Source: Sphingobium phenoxybenzoativorans
GTDB lineage: Bacteria; Pseudomonadota; Alphaproteobacteria; Sphingomonadales; Sphingomonadaceae
NCBI RefSeq assembly: GCF_001757355.1
Contig: NZ_MINO01000008.1
Coordinates: 61,631-125,630, forward strand
Reading direction: 5' to 3'
Length of the DNA stretch: 64,000 nt
The position numbers and the translations under genes were made by a program. The notes beneath the pieces were generated by a model. The model ran no database searches, had not been told where the DNA came from, and was given only the letters and a program-made list of their open reading frames with translations. Positions 17,922 through 26,584 of this stretch are shown in pieces; within the stretch, counting starts at the first letter, position 1; the number at the start of each line of letters is the position of its first letter.

Positions 17922-17951
17922 CCCGCCATTGGCATGATGGCGGGCATTTTT
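17922..17951 (+). terminator. Rho-independent terminator after the SDR gene
   Basis: Perfect 8-base arms CCCGCCAT (17922-17929) and ATGGCGGG (17937-17944) with a 7-base loop, followed by CA and five T. It also separates this operon from the convergent amidohydrolase ending at 17980. Confidence 0.8.
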
Positions 17952-17979
17952 GATCTGCGACGAAATCATCATGTGCCGT

Positions 17980-19200
17980 TCAGTCAGGTAGAAGCCATTG
18001 CGCGTTCGTTACGAAAAACTTCTTGATCACTTGTTGGCCAAGCGGCTCCAGCAGTGCGTATAGTTTGCCGATTGGATCCGTTCCGCCTTCCACATGAGGA
18101 TAGTCGGACGCGAAGCACAGAACATCCTCAAGCTGGTAGTGCTTGATGTAAGTGTCAAACGGCTCGAAGTCGAAGCCGGACACGCGGATATTTCGCTTCA
18201 TATAAAATGATGGGTCTTTGGAGAGACGATATGTTGTCCGCTCCTTTCCTTTGACCCGGCCCGGGTCCTGAGAATGCCACAAGTCCATATGGTTGCAGAG
18301 AGGACCGATCCAGCCTGCCCCCAGTTCAATCACGCCGAAACGCAGCATTGGATGGCGCTCAAACACACCGCCGAGAACCATCGTCAGCACGAAATTCTGC
18401 GAAGTGATATGTTGGTTCGCCATCGACCATGGATCGAGCCGGAACTCGTTTAGCGCTCTGAAACCTTCAAAGGCGGGCGCGTTCGACCATTCGTCGGTTC
18501 CAAAGATTTTACTGTCGAGTCCAATATGCAGACAAACGGCAATATTTCTCTCCTCCATCAACGACCAGAAACAATCCAGATCCGGATGCGCTGGAGATTT
18601 TCCGCCGGGCAGCATGCCGCTTGGCATCCAGATTGCCCGAATGCCATTGTCGATCAGGTCCTGCGCTGTTTCCATCAATTCGTCGACAGTGTCGGCAAAT
18701 ACAGGAAGAACTGGACGGACGCGGTCCGAGTAACGCGCTACTTTCACGCCCCACTTGTTATATGCTTTCGTCAGTTCTCGGCCATATTCTCTGCAATCGC
18801 GTTTGAGTTCCTTTCCATATCCGTAATCGGGATGAAGGTAGGTCAGGAATACGCCAAACATTCCTGCCGTTGGAAACATGAGCTGGCGCTTGATGCCCAT
18901 CATATCCATCACGGCGGGGCGGCGACTGGGATCCGCGGCGCCTGGCGCCGTCGAACCCTTCTGCTGCCAGATTGTCGCAGCTTCGATCACCCTGTCATCG
19001 CTCAAATAGCCCGGCACGTTGGGGTGATTGCGATCAGAACTGATGTCTGCGCCATTATGCAGCCAAATATCGGCGAGATCGTCACTGACCGGCCCCAACT
19101 CGCTAGCCCAAAGCTGCACTGGAAGCATCTCGTGACTATCAATGTCTAGGATTTCGCCCGCGAAATTCTGCAACGCAGAGGGCAGTGTTTCGATACCCAT
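17980..19200 (-). CDS. Amidohydrolase 2 (ACMSD-like) family protein
   Basis: A 406-residue TIM-barrel metal hydrolase/decarboxylase of the amidohydrolase-related (ACMSD/gamma-resorcylate decarboxylase-like) family. The N-terminal metal motif reads I-D-S-H-E, where HxH would be expected. A central C-L-H-I-G His, the acid-metal A-S-D-Y-P-H-V-E-G-G near the C-terminus and R-F-G-V-I-E are present. No signal peptide, so it is cytoplasmic. The start at 19200 has AGGAGAG 5 bases upstream. It lies 54 bases downstream of an STN-type TonB receptor and probably acts on the imported compound. Confidence 0.87.
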   Translation of the reverse strand: MGIETLPSALQNFAGEILDIDSHEMLPVQLWASELGPVSDDLADIWLHNGADISSDRNHPNVPGYLSDDRVIEAATIWQQKGSTAPGAADPSRRPAVMDMMGIKRQLMFPTAGMFGVFLTYLHPDYGYGKELKRDCREYGRELTKAYNKWGVKVARYSDRVRPVLPVFADTVDELMETAQDLIDNGIRAIWMPSGMLPGGKSPAHPDLDCFWSLMEERNIAVCLHIGLDSKIFGTDEWSNAPAFEGFRALNEFRLDPWSMANQHITSQNFVLTMVLGGVFERHPMLRFGVIELGAGWIGPLCNHMDLWHSQDPGRVKGKERTTYRLSKDPSFYMKRNIRVSGFDFEPFDTYIKHYQLEDVLCFASDYPHVEGGTDPIGKLYALLEPLGQQVIKKFFVTNAQWLLPD

Positions 19201-19254
19201 GGCACTCTCCTGATTAGAATTTTCAATGCCATCATGTGGCAAGGCTATTGGGTC

Positions 19255-21879
19255 CTAATATTTGACGGATACCGACACGCCATATGTGGCCGGTCTGCCG
19301 GCGAAGCGGAGCACGGCGTCCGCTGATTGGGTTGCCTGAGTCCAGTAGAATGTATTCGTAATGTTGCGCCCCCAGATCTGAGCGCTCCAGCGCCCGTCGT
19401 CCGCCTCAACGCCAATACGTGCATCCAGAAGCGCGCGGGGCTTGATTTTGATGAGGTCGTCACCTGCGAACCCGGAGGATGATGCGCTCTGATAGCTGAG
19501 GTTGCTTCCAACAAACCCCACAAGCGAGCTGCCAACAGGGCGCTTGTAGTCGACCCCACCATTGACCTGCCATCTGGGTGAATAGGGAAGTCCGGTTCCG
19601 GCGAAGTCAACCAGCGAACCGTCGGAATTATATCCGATGAATTCCTTGATCTTCGTATCGAGAAAGGTGGTGGCGGCGGTGAAGGTGAGGCCGTCGGCTG
19701 GTTTCCAGACGATATCCGCCTCTACGCCATACAATCTGGATTTGGGGATGTTGATCAGTTGGAACAACAACCCGAAAAGTGGATCGAGCACGCGTCCGAG
19801 CAGTTGTTTGTCGCTATAGTCATAATAGAATGCCGCTGCGTTCAACTGCATTGTACGACTAAACAGCGGTGTTTTTATTCCGGCCTCGTACGCGATCAGT
19901 TTTTCCTGCCCGATCGGAGAGTTTGCTGAGTGAAAAGCCGTGGGCGTCGTGCCGATAGTGCCCGCCTTATAGCCCTTGCTGGCATTGGCGTAGAGAAGTA
20001 GCGGACCACCTCCCGGCTTCCAGTCTACGCCCAATCGCCAGGACACGTTATTCTCAGGCAGGCGTCCAATGAACGGCCCGGGAGCAAAATTATTAGCTCC
20101 ATCGAGAGACGCGCAATCCCCGATGCCGATAACCGGCGCCGGCGCAGGCCCGTTGAGCAGGTCCGACAGAATGGAGAAAAAGGCGGCGTAATTGCCGTTG
20201 CCGGCATCGGCCTGACACACATAGGCGTTACGCACTGTCTTGGTATAACGGACGCCTGCTTTTAATGTGATTTCAGACGAAGGATTATATTCGATATTCC
20301 CGAATGCCGCGCGTGACGAGACGCGTTGCCGGCTTGATGTCCGTGGGAAGTCGTAGCGAAGGCCAGGCGCAAGTTCTGCGGTCGAAGCATCCGCCCCGAT
20401 CTGCAAGAAGGCCTCCGACGCCCGACTGTGAGAATAATTTCCGCCAACCACCCAGTTCAAAGCGCCGGAATTTCCAGCAAGCCTGATCTCCTGGAAAACA
20501 CTGCGCGCCGAGCTGTTGACCTGACGATCGATCCCGCCCTGATAACTGGTGCCGTCGCCTTCATAGAAGGCATCGATCTTCAATTTCTCAAAAGCCGTGA
20601 TGGTTGTGAATATTATCTCGTCAGTGACGTCATAGTCGCCGCGTAAGGAGAACTGATAGAAGGTATCGTTCCGGCGATGCGCGTAGCGCGGGTCCCAGTC
20701 GGCCGCGCGGGCGCGATCGGGCGAGACGGGATAGTTGAGATAGCCGGGCAGGATTGCAGACGGCACACCAGGCAGTATCTTGATGAGCTGCGGGGCCTGC
20801 GTATCGGACTTGTCGACCCAGCCATTTGCATTGAACAGGATAGACAATCTGTCTGTCGGTTTCCAGTCAAGCAATAGCCGACCTTGATACTGCCGGGTCC
20901 GGCCAAGTGTTTCAGGCCTCGTATAGCTTTTTTGCCAGTCGTCACCGCTAAGTACCCGGACGGCGATCCGGCCTTTGAGATTGTCAGAGAGAGGGCCGGT
21001 CAGATGGCCTTGCAGGTCGGTCGTATTAAAGCGGCCATAGCTGGCGTTAATGCCGGCGCCTAATTCATCTTTTGGCTTGGCGGCGATATAGTTGAATGCG
21101 CCGCCGGTGGAATTTTCGCCAAATAACGTGCCCTGCGGGCCTTTCAGCACCTCGATGCGCTCAAGATCCAGCGCGGCGGCGCGCGCCATGGTCGAGAACG
21201 GCAAAGGCACTTCATCTACATAGACGCTGACCGCCGGAGAAGCAGACAGCGTCTCATCGACATAGCCGATGCCTCGCAGCGTGTAGACCGGAGTGCCGGT
21301 GGGACCTTCAATATAGGTGAAGCCCGGAACGATCTTCATGAGATCGGCGGCGCCGGTTATGCCTCGTTGTACCAAATCGCCGCCGGAAACAGCGGTAACC
21401 GTCATACCGAGTTGATTGAGGTTCTGTTCACGCTTCTGCGCAGTTACAATGATGTCTGCCAGCCCGACGGCTTCGCTCCTGTCATCTGCCGGCAACGGCT
21501 CGGGTGCGAACGCTTTGGATTTTAGGGCGACCTGAGCGACAGGCCGCAAAGATGCAGAAACTTTCTCCTTGGCAATGATATAGGATCTTGCATCGGTCGC
21601 CTTGACCGATAGGCCGGTTCCACGCAGCAAGATCGCGATCGCTTCGGCGGGAGAATAGTTTCCGTGGATCGCTGGCGCCATACGCCCACGGACCACGTCT
21701 GGATCAAAGGCGACAGTGATGCCAAGCCTGCTGCCCAGGGTACGTAACGACACAGCAAGGCTTTGTTGCGGCATCTCCACATTGGAAAATTGTGCGTGAG
21801 CGGGGTCTACCGCCAAGATTGTTGAGCTCAGGACAGTTGCCCACAGAATCGCGTTGCGCCGCAAGGCCTTGCGCATCAT
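19255..21879 (-). CDS. TonB-dependent receptor with STN signalling domain
   Basis: An 874-residue TonB-dependent transducer. A signal peptide (about 1-29, A-H-A-Q) is followed by a secretin/TonB short N-terminal (STN) domain (about 35-110, L-A-V-S-L-R-T-L-G-S-R-L-G-I-T-V). A plug follows (about 145-265, D-I-I-V-T-A-Q-K-R then L-K-G-P-Q-G-T-L-F-G-E-N-S-T-G-G) and then a beta barrel ending V-S-V-K-Y. The STN domain lets it signal to the FecR encoded 81 bases upstream. The N-x-T-G-G plug signature is typical of sphingomonad receptors for organic substrates as well as siderophores. Confidence 0.94.
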   Translation of the reverse strand: MMRKALRRNAILWATVLSSTILAVDPAHAQFSNVEMPQQSLAVSLRTLGSRLGITVAFDPDVVRGRMAPAIHGNYSPAEAIAILLRGTGLSVKATDARSYIIAKEKVSASLRPVAQVALKSKAFAPEPLPADDRSEAVGLADIIVTAQKREQNLNQLGMTVTAVSGGDLVQRGITGAADLMKIVPGFTYIEGPTGTPVYTLRGIGYVDETLSASPAVSVYVDEVPLPFSTMARAAALDLERIEVLKGPQGTLFGENSTGGAFNYIAAKPKDELGAGINASYGRFNTTDLQGHLTGPLSDNLKGRIAVRVLSGDDWQKSYTRPETLGRTRQYQGRLLLDWKPTDRLSILFNANGWVDKSDTQAPQLIKILPGVPSAILPGYLNYPVSPDRARAADWDPRYAHRRNDTFYQFSLRGDYDVTDEIIFTTITAFEKLKIDAFYEGDGTSYQGGIDRQVNSSARSVFQEIRLAGNSGALNWVVGGNYSHSRASEAFLQIGADASTAELAPGLRYDFPRTSSRQRVSSRAAFGNIEYNPSSEITLKAGVRYTKTVRNAYVCQADAGNGNYAAFFSILSDLLNGPAPAPVIGIGDCASLDGANNFAPGPFIGRLPENNVSWRLGVDWKPGGGPLLLYANASKGYKAGTIGTTPTAFHSANSPIGQEKLIAYEAGIKTPLFSRTMQLNAAAFYYDYSDKQLLGRVLDPLFGLLFQLINIPKSRLYGVEADIVWKPADGLTFTAATTFLDTKIKEFIGYNSDGSLVDFAGTGLPYSPRWQVNGGVDYKRPVGSSLVGFVGSNLSYQSASSSGFAGDDLIKIKPRALLDARIGVEADDGRWSAQIWGRNITNTFYWTQATQSADAVLRFAGRPATYGVSVSVKY

Positions 21880-21960
21880 TCATCCCCTCTTTTTCCCCTT
21901 CCTAGATTGTCTGGAGGGTTCATTAGTTAGACGAACGAATTCCGGCGTCCGGACATCATA

Positions 21961-22938
21961 TTAGAAAAATGCGGATTTGGCTGGCTGATGCGGAGCCGGT
22001 TCAAGAATTATCTCAGACCCTTGGCGCTGAATGTGCAGACCGTAGAGCGCTGCTATGGTTTCCGCGAATGCTTGCGGCTCCCTAATAGAGAAAACGCCGG
22101 AAATTCGCAGAGACGCGGCTGTCGGCATGACAATGATACGTTCCGTAGTCGTGTAGCGATTCAGTTCGCCCGCCGCTTCGAGTAGCGTGACATCGTCAAA
22201 CATTACCTCGCCGCCTTGCCATGCCATTATGACGTCCATCGGTGGTTGATCGATTGCAGCGCCCGCCCCCTGGAACATCCTCAATCTCTGTCCAGGCGCT
22301 AATGTCGCAACATTCTGGGTCTGTCGATTGACCTCGCGGGTGATGACCACCTTCCCCTCGATCAGCGTCACGGCCAGGAATTGGGGATCGCGCCGCACCA
22401 TAAATGTCGTGCCAAGCGCGCGGACCTCACGATCTTCTTCAGATACGACGAAAGGACGGGCCGCATCCTTATGGACTTTGAATAAGGCTTCTCCCCTTTC
22501 GAGGCTCACGCGCCGCTCCCTTCCTCTATAGCGGACGGCAATGGCGCTGTCCGTATTCAGAGCAACCAGCGTACCGTCTTCGAGCAGGATCTCACGCTGT
22601 TCCCCAATGGATGTTTCGTAGATTTGCGGACGGGTAAACCAAGCATAGCTTCCGCCCATTCCCAATATCATCAGCAGGAGCGTCGCTGCTATTGCCCATC
22701 CCCGCCAGGCGAATTGGCTGTGCTGATCTTCGAATGCATCGTCAAAGGCTACTGCGCCGGGTAGCAAATCCCAGATTTCCGTGGCGTTGTTGAACGCTGT
22801 TCTGTGCGCCTCATCTTCTTTCAACCATGCCTGAAGGGCGCGGTCGGTCGCCTCATTGCGATCCTGAAGACGCGCCAACCAAGCAGCGGCTTCAGCACGG
22901 ATTCCGTCGGTTCTGTCAAGATCGGCGGGTGTCACCAT
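21961..22938 (-). CDS. FecR-family anti-sigma/sigma regulator
   Basis: A 325-residue FecR protein with a cytoplasmic N-terminal segment, one transmembrane helix (about residues 83-100, W-A-I-A-A-T-L-L-L-M-I-L), a periplasmic FecR domain (about 105-200, L-L-E-D-G-T-L-V-A-L-N-T-D-S-A) and a C-terminal STN-like domain. The ATG at 22938 overlaps the sigma-factor stop codon by 7 bases (ATGGTGA), so the two are translationally coupled; a GTG at 22950 is an alternative start. It should link the STN receptor downstream to the sigma factor upstream. Confidence 0.91.
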   Translation of the reverse strand: MVTPADLDRTDGIRAEAAAWLARLQDRNEATDRALQAWLKEDEAHRTAFNNATEIWDLLPGAVAFDDAFEDQHSQFAWRGWAIAATLLLMILGMGGSYAWFTRPQIYETSIGEQREILLEDGTLVALNTDSAIAVRYRGRERRVSLERGEALFKVHKDAARPFVVSEEDREVRALGTTFMVRRDPQFLAVTLIEGKVVITREVNRQTQNVATLAPGQRLRMFQGAGAAIDQPPMDVIMAWQGGEVMFDDVTLLEAAGELNRYTTTERIIVMPTAASLRISGVFSIREPQAFAETIAALYGLHIQRQGSEIILEPAPHQPAKSAFF

Positions 22939-23411
22939 CCGTCCATCCACTTCATCAAACTCAGCGTCGCCCGTGCGATCTGCTTCTCGACGGCCGCGAC
23001 GCTCATGCCTTCCTGCTTCGCGATTTCCGCGACACTCTTATTGTCCAAGCGACGTGCGAGAAGAATCCTTCGGGTCTGTAGATTCAATCGATTCAAGCCT
23101 TCATTCGCCCTTCTTAAGCGATCTCTCACCGACAAGATTTCCTCCTGCTGGGGACAGGGGTCGATAATATATTCGAGTCCGGTCGATAGGGTTACGAAAG
23201 GCGATCTCTGCTTCCGGCGCGCAGCATCCGTAGAGAGGTTGAGGGCGGTCCTCACCAGCAGTGCTTCCCGATGGCGCACGATTTGCCCTTTTTCGTAATG
23301 CTCCACCTTAACAAAGGCGTCGTGAACAAGATCATCGACATCGTCCACGGAAACCCCGCGTCGAAGCAACGCAGACCTAGCTTTGCGCAACATGTCCAAT
23401 GCGCTTTTCAT
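22932..23411 (-). CDS. FecI-like ECF-family RNA polymerase sigma factor
   Basis: A 159-residue ECF sigma factor. Region 2 (about residues 10-70, V-D-D-L-V-H-D-A-F-V-K-V-E) and region 4 (about 105-155, L-N-L-Q-T-R-R-I-L-L-A-R-R then S-V-A-E-I-A-K-Q-E-G-M-S-V-A-A-V-E-K-Q) are complete. It heads the sigma-FecR-receptor-amidohydrolase gene row and should direct transcription of the receptor at 19255-21879. Confidence 0.91.
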   Translation of the reverse strand: MKSALDMLRKARSALLRRGVSVDDVDDLVHDAFVKVEHYEKGQIVRHREALLVRTALNLSTDAARRKQRSPFVTLSTGLEYIIDPCPQQEEILSVRDRLRRANEGLNRLNLQTRRILLARRLDNKSVAEIAKQEGMSVAAVEKQIARATLSLMKWMDGW

Positions 23412-23867
23412 CGGCCAGCCTGCTCTCCTTGTCGTTAAGACGATTCATTATCGAAAACCGGACAAAATGCGGAGTATTAATAGCCCTGCCTCGGTCCGAT
23501 CTCAGGCGAACCCACGCGACGTGATGGGAATCAAGAAATCAGATACCAAGGAGCCTGAGAGCACAGATGTGCTCGCTATTCAGCCGGTGACGAGGCGATG
23601 AAGAGAAGTGATTTAGTGTACCCCGCGACGGGCATATTGCCCATGTTGGCATCGACCTTTGCCCGTTCGTCAAATGAGAAGCGAAGCGAGAACGGTGCGG
23701 CTCGCTTGCCCTTCCGACTATAATGCATGGCCTCACTGCCTTTCGGCCTGCAACACCACTCCGCAGAAAAGCGATCGTCCTAAGCTCAGGAGCTTAAAAA
23801 CGAACCGACTTCGATACCTTGGAAATGTCGTATACGTTGAACAGCAGGTTCAAGCTGTAGGTAGTGT
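23412..23867. other. Intergenic region between tRNA-Gln and the FecI gene
   Basis: 456 bases without a supported gene. Short open frames here lack ribosome sites and family similarity, and the longest rightward one runs straight through the tRNA. No integrase remnant and no copy of the tRNA 3' end were seen. The region must hold the promoter of the leftward sigma gene. Confidence 0.6.
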
Positions 23868-23942
23868 TGGCTGGGGCGGCAGGATTCGAACCTGCGTATG
23901 GCGGCATCAAAAGCCGCTGCCTTACCGCTTGGCGACGCCCCA
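23868..23942 (-). tRNA. tRNA-Gln (anticodon UUG)
   Basis: A complete cloverleaf of 75 bases including encoded CCA. The acceptor arms TGGGGCG and CGCCCCA pair perfectly, the anticodon loop is CTTTTGA (UUG), the T-arm has GGTTCGAATCC and the D-arm has AAGCGGTAAGGC. It is transcribed leftwards toward the low-GC FecI/receptor/amidohydrolase block. Confidence 0.97.
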
Positions 23943-24122
23943 GCAGGCTCCGGTTCTCGCCGGAGCCACGGCCTATAGCGCTTCGGTCGTGAAATGGAAC
24001 CCGGCAAATCCCTTTGCAATCCGGATTACATATCCGCCTTCCTATGCGAGATCAGCATTATGCAGACGGCGGAGAATCTGTATGAGAGACGCTCACCGAT
24101 AGCCCGGCAAAAACAGATAGAC

Positions 24123-24617
24123 ATGACCGCTCAAATCTCACCCGCCTCCCCCCTGTTCCTGCGTGAGGATGAAATCCGTCGCGGCGTGGAACTGCTGTAT
24201 TTCGGGTACAGCAACCTGATTCGTTCGATCGACCAGATGCTGGAGCCGCAAGGGCTTGGCCGCGCCCATCATCGCGCCCTCTATTTCATATCGCGCCAGC
24301 CGGATCTGACTGTCAGCGAACTTCTGCGGGTGCTGGCGATCACCAAGCAATCGCTGGGCCGCGTCCTCAATGAACTGATCGAGCGGAAATATATTGAGAC
24401 AAGCCCAGGGATACGCGATCGCCGGCAAAAGCTGCTGCGATTGACGGAATCGGGCGTTGCGCTGGAGGCCGAACTGTTCCGCGCCCTGCGCGAAAGGATG
24501 GCCGCCGCCTATACGCAGGCGGGGCAAGGCTCCGTCACGGGATTCTGGCGCGTTCTGGAGGGGCTGATTCCCGTTGAGGACCGCTCAATGGTGGCGGCCC
24601 TCCGGGGCAATGGCTGA
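24123..24617 (+). CDS. MarR-family transcriptional regulator
   Basis: A 164-residue winged-helix MarR regulator: recognition region L-T-V-S-E-L-L-R-V-L-A-I-T-K-Q-S-L-G-R and wing R-D-R-R-Q-K-L-L-R-L-T. The start is uncertain: ATG at 24123 begins just before the first helix but has only a weak ribosome site, and an ATG at 24060 is in frame. It stands alone upstream of a small lipoprotein gene, and no target is obvious. Confidence 0.88.
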   Translation: MTAQISPASPLFLREDEIRRGVELLYFGYSNLIRSIDQMLEPQGLGRAHHRALYFISRQPDLTVSELLRVLAITKQSLGRVLNELIERKYIETSPGIRDRRQKLLRLTESGVALEAELFRALRERMAAAYTQAGQGSVTGFWRVLEGLIPVEDRSMVAALRGNG

Positions 24618-24635
24618 CCTCTGCAGCATTGTGGA

Positions 24636-24660
24636 GGAACCCTTCCGCTAGCCCATCGAT
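24636..24660 (+). promoter_or_regulatory. Possible EcfG-type general stress promoter
   Basis: GGAAC at 24636-24640 and CGAT at 24657-24660 are separated by 16 bases, close to the alphaproteobacterial EcfG consensus GGAAC-N16/17-CGTT (one mismatch). It lies 36 bases before the start of a lipoprotein with stress-protein-like repeats. A weak call on one site. Confidence 0.3.
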
Positions 24661-24696
24661 TGATAGCGCAGCCCAACAATCCCCAAAGGAGCAACC

Positions 24697-25008
24697 ATGC
24701 GCATATCAATCATTACGGCAGCAGCAGTCCTGTCCTTGGGACTCGCCGCATGTTCGGAAAAGGCGGCGGACAAGGTTGAGGATGCGGGCGATGCGATTGG
24801 CAGCGACATCACCCGCGGCGTCAACAACGCAGACGATCATATCCAGTCCGGCTTGCACAAGACAGGCAACGCCATTGAGCAAACCGGCGATCAGATCGGC
24901 GATGCAGCCTCCAATGCCGCCCGAAAGGCGGGGCACGAAGTGGACAAGGCGCAAAAGGACGTTGGGTCCACGCTGGAGCAGGCGGGCAAGGATATGAAAA
25001 AGGACTGA
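24697..25008 (+). CDS. Small LEA-like repeat lipoprotein
   Basis: A 103-residue lipoprotein. The signal peptide ends in the lipobox L-A-A-C, with Cys19 lipidated. The mature part is hydrophilic and rich in Ala, Asp, Gly and Lys, with loose repeats of the type A-x-D-x-x-x-D-A-G-D-x-I-G (residues 24-95), as in LEA-like or hydrophilin-like envelope proteins. AAAGGAG lies just before the ATG. The function is unknown; protection of the envelope under stress is a guess from composition. Confidence 0.75.
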   Translation: MRISIITAAAVLSLGLAACSEKAADKVEDAGDAIGSDITRGVNNADDHIQSGLHKTGNAIEQTGDQIGDAASNAARKAGHEVDKAQKDVGSTLEQAGKDMKKD

Positions 25009-25032
25009 CGCGCCTCGGCCTCCGCCCGTTTT

Positions 25033-25620
25033 CTAGAAAACGACATTGCGCACGAAGCGCACATTACCGGCCGATCCGTTGGAGAAAACATAGGGCTGGG
25101 CGCTGCTGAATATCAGATAGTCGCCCGGTTCCACCACATGCGCGCCCTCCGCCGTTTCCACCACAAGCGTCCCTTCGATCACGAACAGCATCTCATGCCA
25201 GTGACCCGCGTCCGCTTCCGCAGGATAGCGCTCCCCTTCACCCAGTGACCACAGCCACAGTTCCGCCTCCCGAGCGGCCGGGGTTGTCCCCAGCAGCGTC
25301 GCATGGCTGTCGGGATGCGCGCCGGCCCATGCCAGCGTGCCTATTCGCCGGTTGTCCGGCGCATCCGGCGACCGGACCATTTCCGAAAAGCTGACGTCGA
25401 GCGCCGCGGCCAGACGATCCAGGCTGGAAAGGCTTATATTGGCCTCCCCGCTTTCCAGACCCACGATCATGCGGCGGCTGATGCCTGACTTCTCCGCAAG
25501 CGCTGACTGGCTCAGATCCTTTTCCTGCCGCATGCGGCGCAGATTGGTGCCGACATGCGCCAGAACATCGGGGCGCGAGCGATCGGCACTCTCCTCTTGA
25601 CTGTGCAATATAGTGCTCAT
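25033..25620 (-). CDS. XRE-type HTH regulator with cupin domain
   Basis: A 195-residue regulator with an N-terminal XRE helix-turn-helix (about residues 20-75, L-R-R-M-R-Q-E-K-D-L-S-Q-S-A-L-A-E-K-S-G-I-S-R-R) and a C-terminal cupin (about 110-190, G-H-W-H-E-M-L-F-V-I-E-G-T-L then P-G-D-Y). The start at 25620 is nearest the fold; an ATG at 25644 is also in frame. It is divergent from an EamA exporter with only 15 bases between the assigned starts, so it likely controls that exporter and itself. Confidence 0.9.
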   Translation of the reverse strand: MSTILHSQEESADRSRPDVLAHVGTNLRRMRQEKDLSQSALAEKSGISRRMIVGLESGEANISLSSLDRLAAALDVSFSEMVRSPDAPDNRRIGTLAWAGAHPDSHATLLGTTPAAREAELWLWSLGEGERYPAEADAGHWHEMLFVIEGTLVVETAEGAHVVEPGDYLIFSSAQPYVFSNGSAGNVRFVRNVVF

Positions 25621-25645
25621 AACGGTCTGCGCAGTATGTTGCACA
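25602..25645. promoter_or_regulatory. Inverted TGTGCAA/TTGCACA pair in a tight divergent region
   Basis: TGTGCAA (25602-25608) and TTGCACA (25639-25645) form a perfect inverted pair with 30 bases between. They sit on either side of the XRE-cupin and exporter starts, one inside each reading frame as assigned. Possible operators of the XRE-cupin regulator. Confidence 0.3.
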
Positions 25646-26550
25646 ATCCTTTCCTAGACAAGACCCCTGCGCCGCGGCTGATGATCGGCCGCGCCGAACT
25701 TGCGCTGATCGGCATCACTTTGCTGTGGGGTGCGACCTTCCTGATCGTGAAAAACGCCATGACGGTTACCGGGCCGTTGTTCTTCGTCGGGTTGCGCTTC
25801 GCCACAGCCACCATCGCGGCAGCCATTGTGGCCGCCCCCCTCCTGCGCGGCGTGACCCGCAAGGAATGGATTGCCGGCAGCGCGATCGGGCTTGGCATAT
25901 TCATCGGCTACACGCTGCAGACCTGGGGGCTGCAGACCATTCCCAGCAGCACGTCGGCATTCATAACCGCGGTCTATGTGCCGCTGGTGCCGCTGCTCCA
26001 ATGGGCAATATTACGCCGTCCCCCGCATCTGATGAGCTGGATCGGCGTTGCGCTGGCCTTTGGCGGACTGTTGCTGGTGGCGGGGCCGCAGCAGGGATTG
26101 GCGTTGGGCAAGGGGGAGTTGCTGACGCTCGTCAGCACGCTGGCCATTGCGGTGGAGATCATCCTGATCAGCATGTGGGCGGGTCAGGTCAATGTATTGC
26201 GGGTGACCGTCATTCAGCTTGGCTTTACATCCCTTGCGGCGTTCCTGTGCATGGTCCCCGCCGGGGAAGCGATTCCGCATTTTTCCTGGCTGCTCCTTCT
26301 GTCCGCGTGCGGGCTTGGCCTGATGAGCGCCGTGATCCAGGTGGTCATGAACTGGGCGCAACGGACGGTTTCGCCTACGCGCGCGACGGTGATCTATGCC
26401 GGTGAGCCGGTCTGGGCAGGCATCATCGGCCGTATGGCGGGGGAACGCCTGCCCGCCGCGGCGCTGCTCGGCGGCTTCCTGATCGTCGCAGGCGTCATTG
26501 TCAGCGAATTGCGGTTCGGGCGTAAAGAGAAAGCCAGAATAGATTCTTGA
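25636..26550 (+). CDS. EamA-family (DMT superfamily) transporter
   Basis: A 304-residue membrane protein with ten predicted transmembrane helices in two EamA repeats (A-L-I-G-I-T-L-L-W-G-A-T-F and the second half starting at L-T-L-V-S-T-L-A-I-A). Such carriers export amino acids or other metabolites. The ATG at 25636 is used; an ATG at 25681 would leave a more normal divergent promoter and loses only the cytoplasmic head. It is paired with an XRE-cupin regulator. Confidence 0.9.
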   Translation: MLHNPFLDKTPAPRLMIGRAELALIGITLLWGATFLIVKNAMTVTGPLFFVGLRFATATIAAAIVAAPLLRGVTRKEWIAGSAIGLGIFIGYTLQTWGLQTIPSSTSAFITAVYVPLVPLLQWAILRRPPHLMSWIGVALAFGGLLLVAGPQQGLALGKGELLTLVSTLAIAVEIILISMWAGQVNVLRVTVIQLGFTSLAAFLCMVPAGEAIPHFSWLLLLSACGLGLMSAVIQVVMNWAQRTVSPTRATVIYAGEPVWAGIIGRMAGERLPAAALLGGFLIVAGVIVSELRFGRKEKARIDS

Positions 26551-26584
26551 GCCGTTCAACAGGCCCGCCCAACCGATCTTGCCC

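Noticed and set aside
23383..23601. A 72-codon plus-strand frame downstream of the FecI start
   Set aside because: It begins inside the sigma gene, has no ribosome site and no recognisable pattern.
17811..23942. An integrated element bounded by tRNA-Gln and a tRNA-end duplicate
   Set aside because: No integrase gene and no copy of the tRNA 3' end near 17.8-18 kb was found, so only low GC and position speak for an island.
23659..24102. A plus-strand 147-codon frame
   Set aside because: It runs through the complement of tRNA-Gln and translates the usual G-G-R-I-R-T-C type tRNA artefact.
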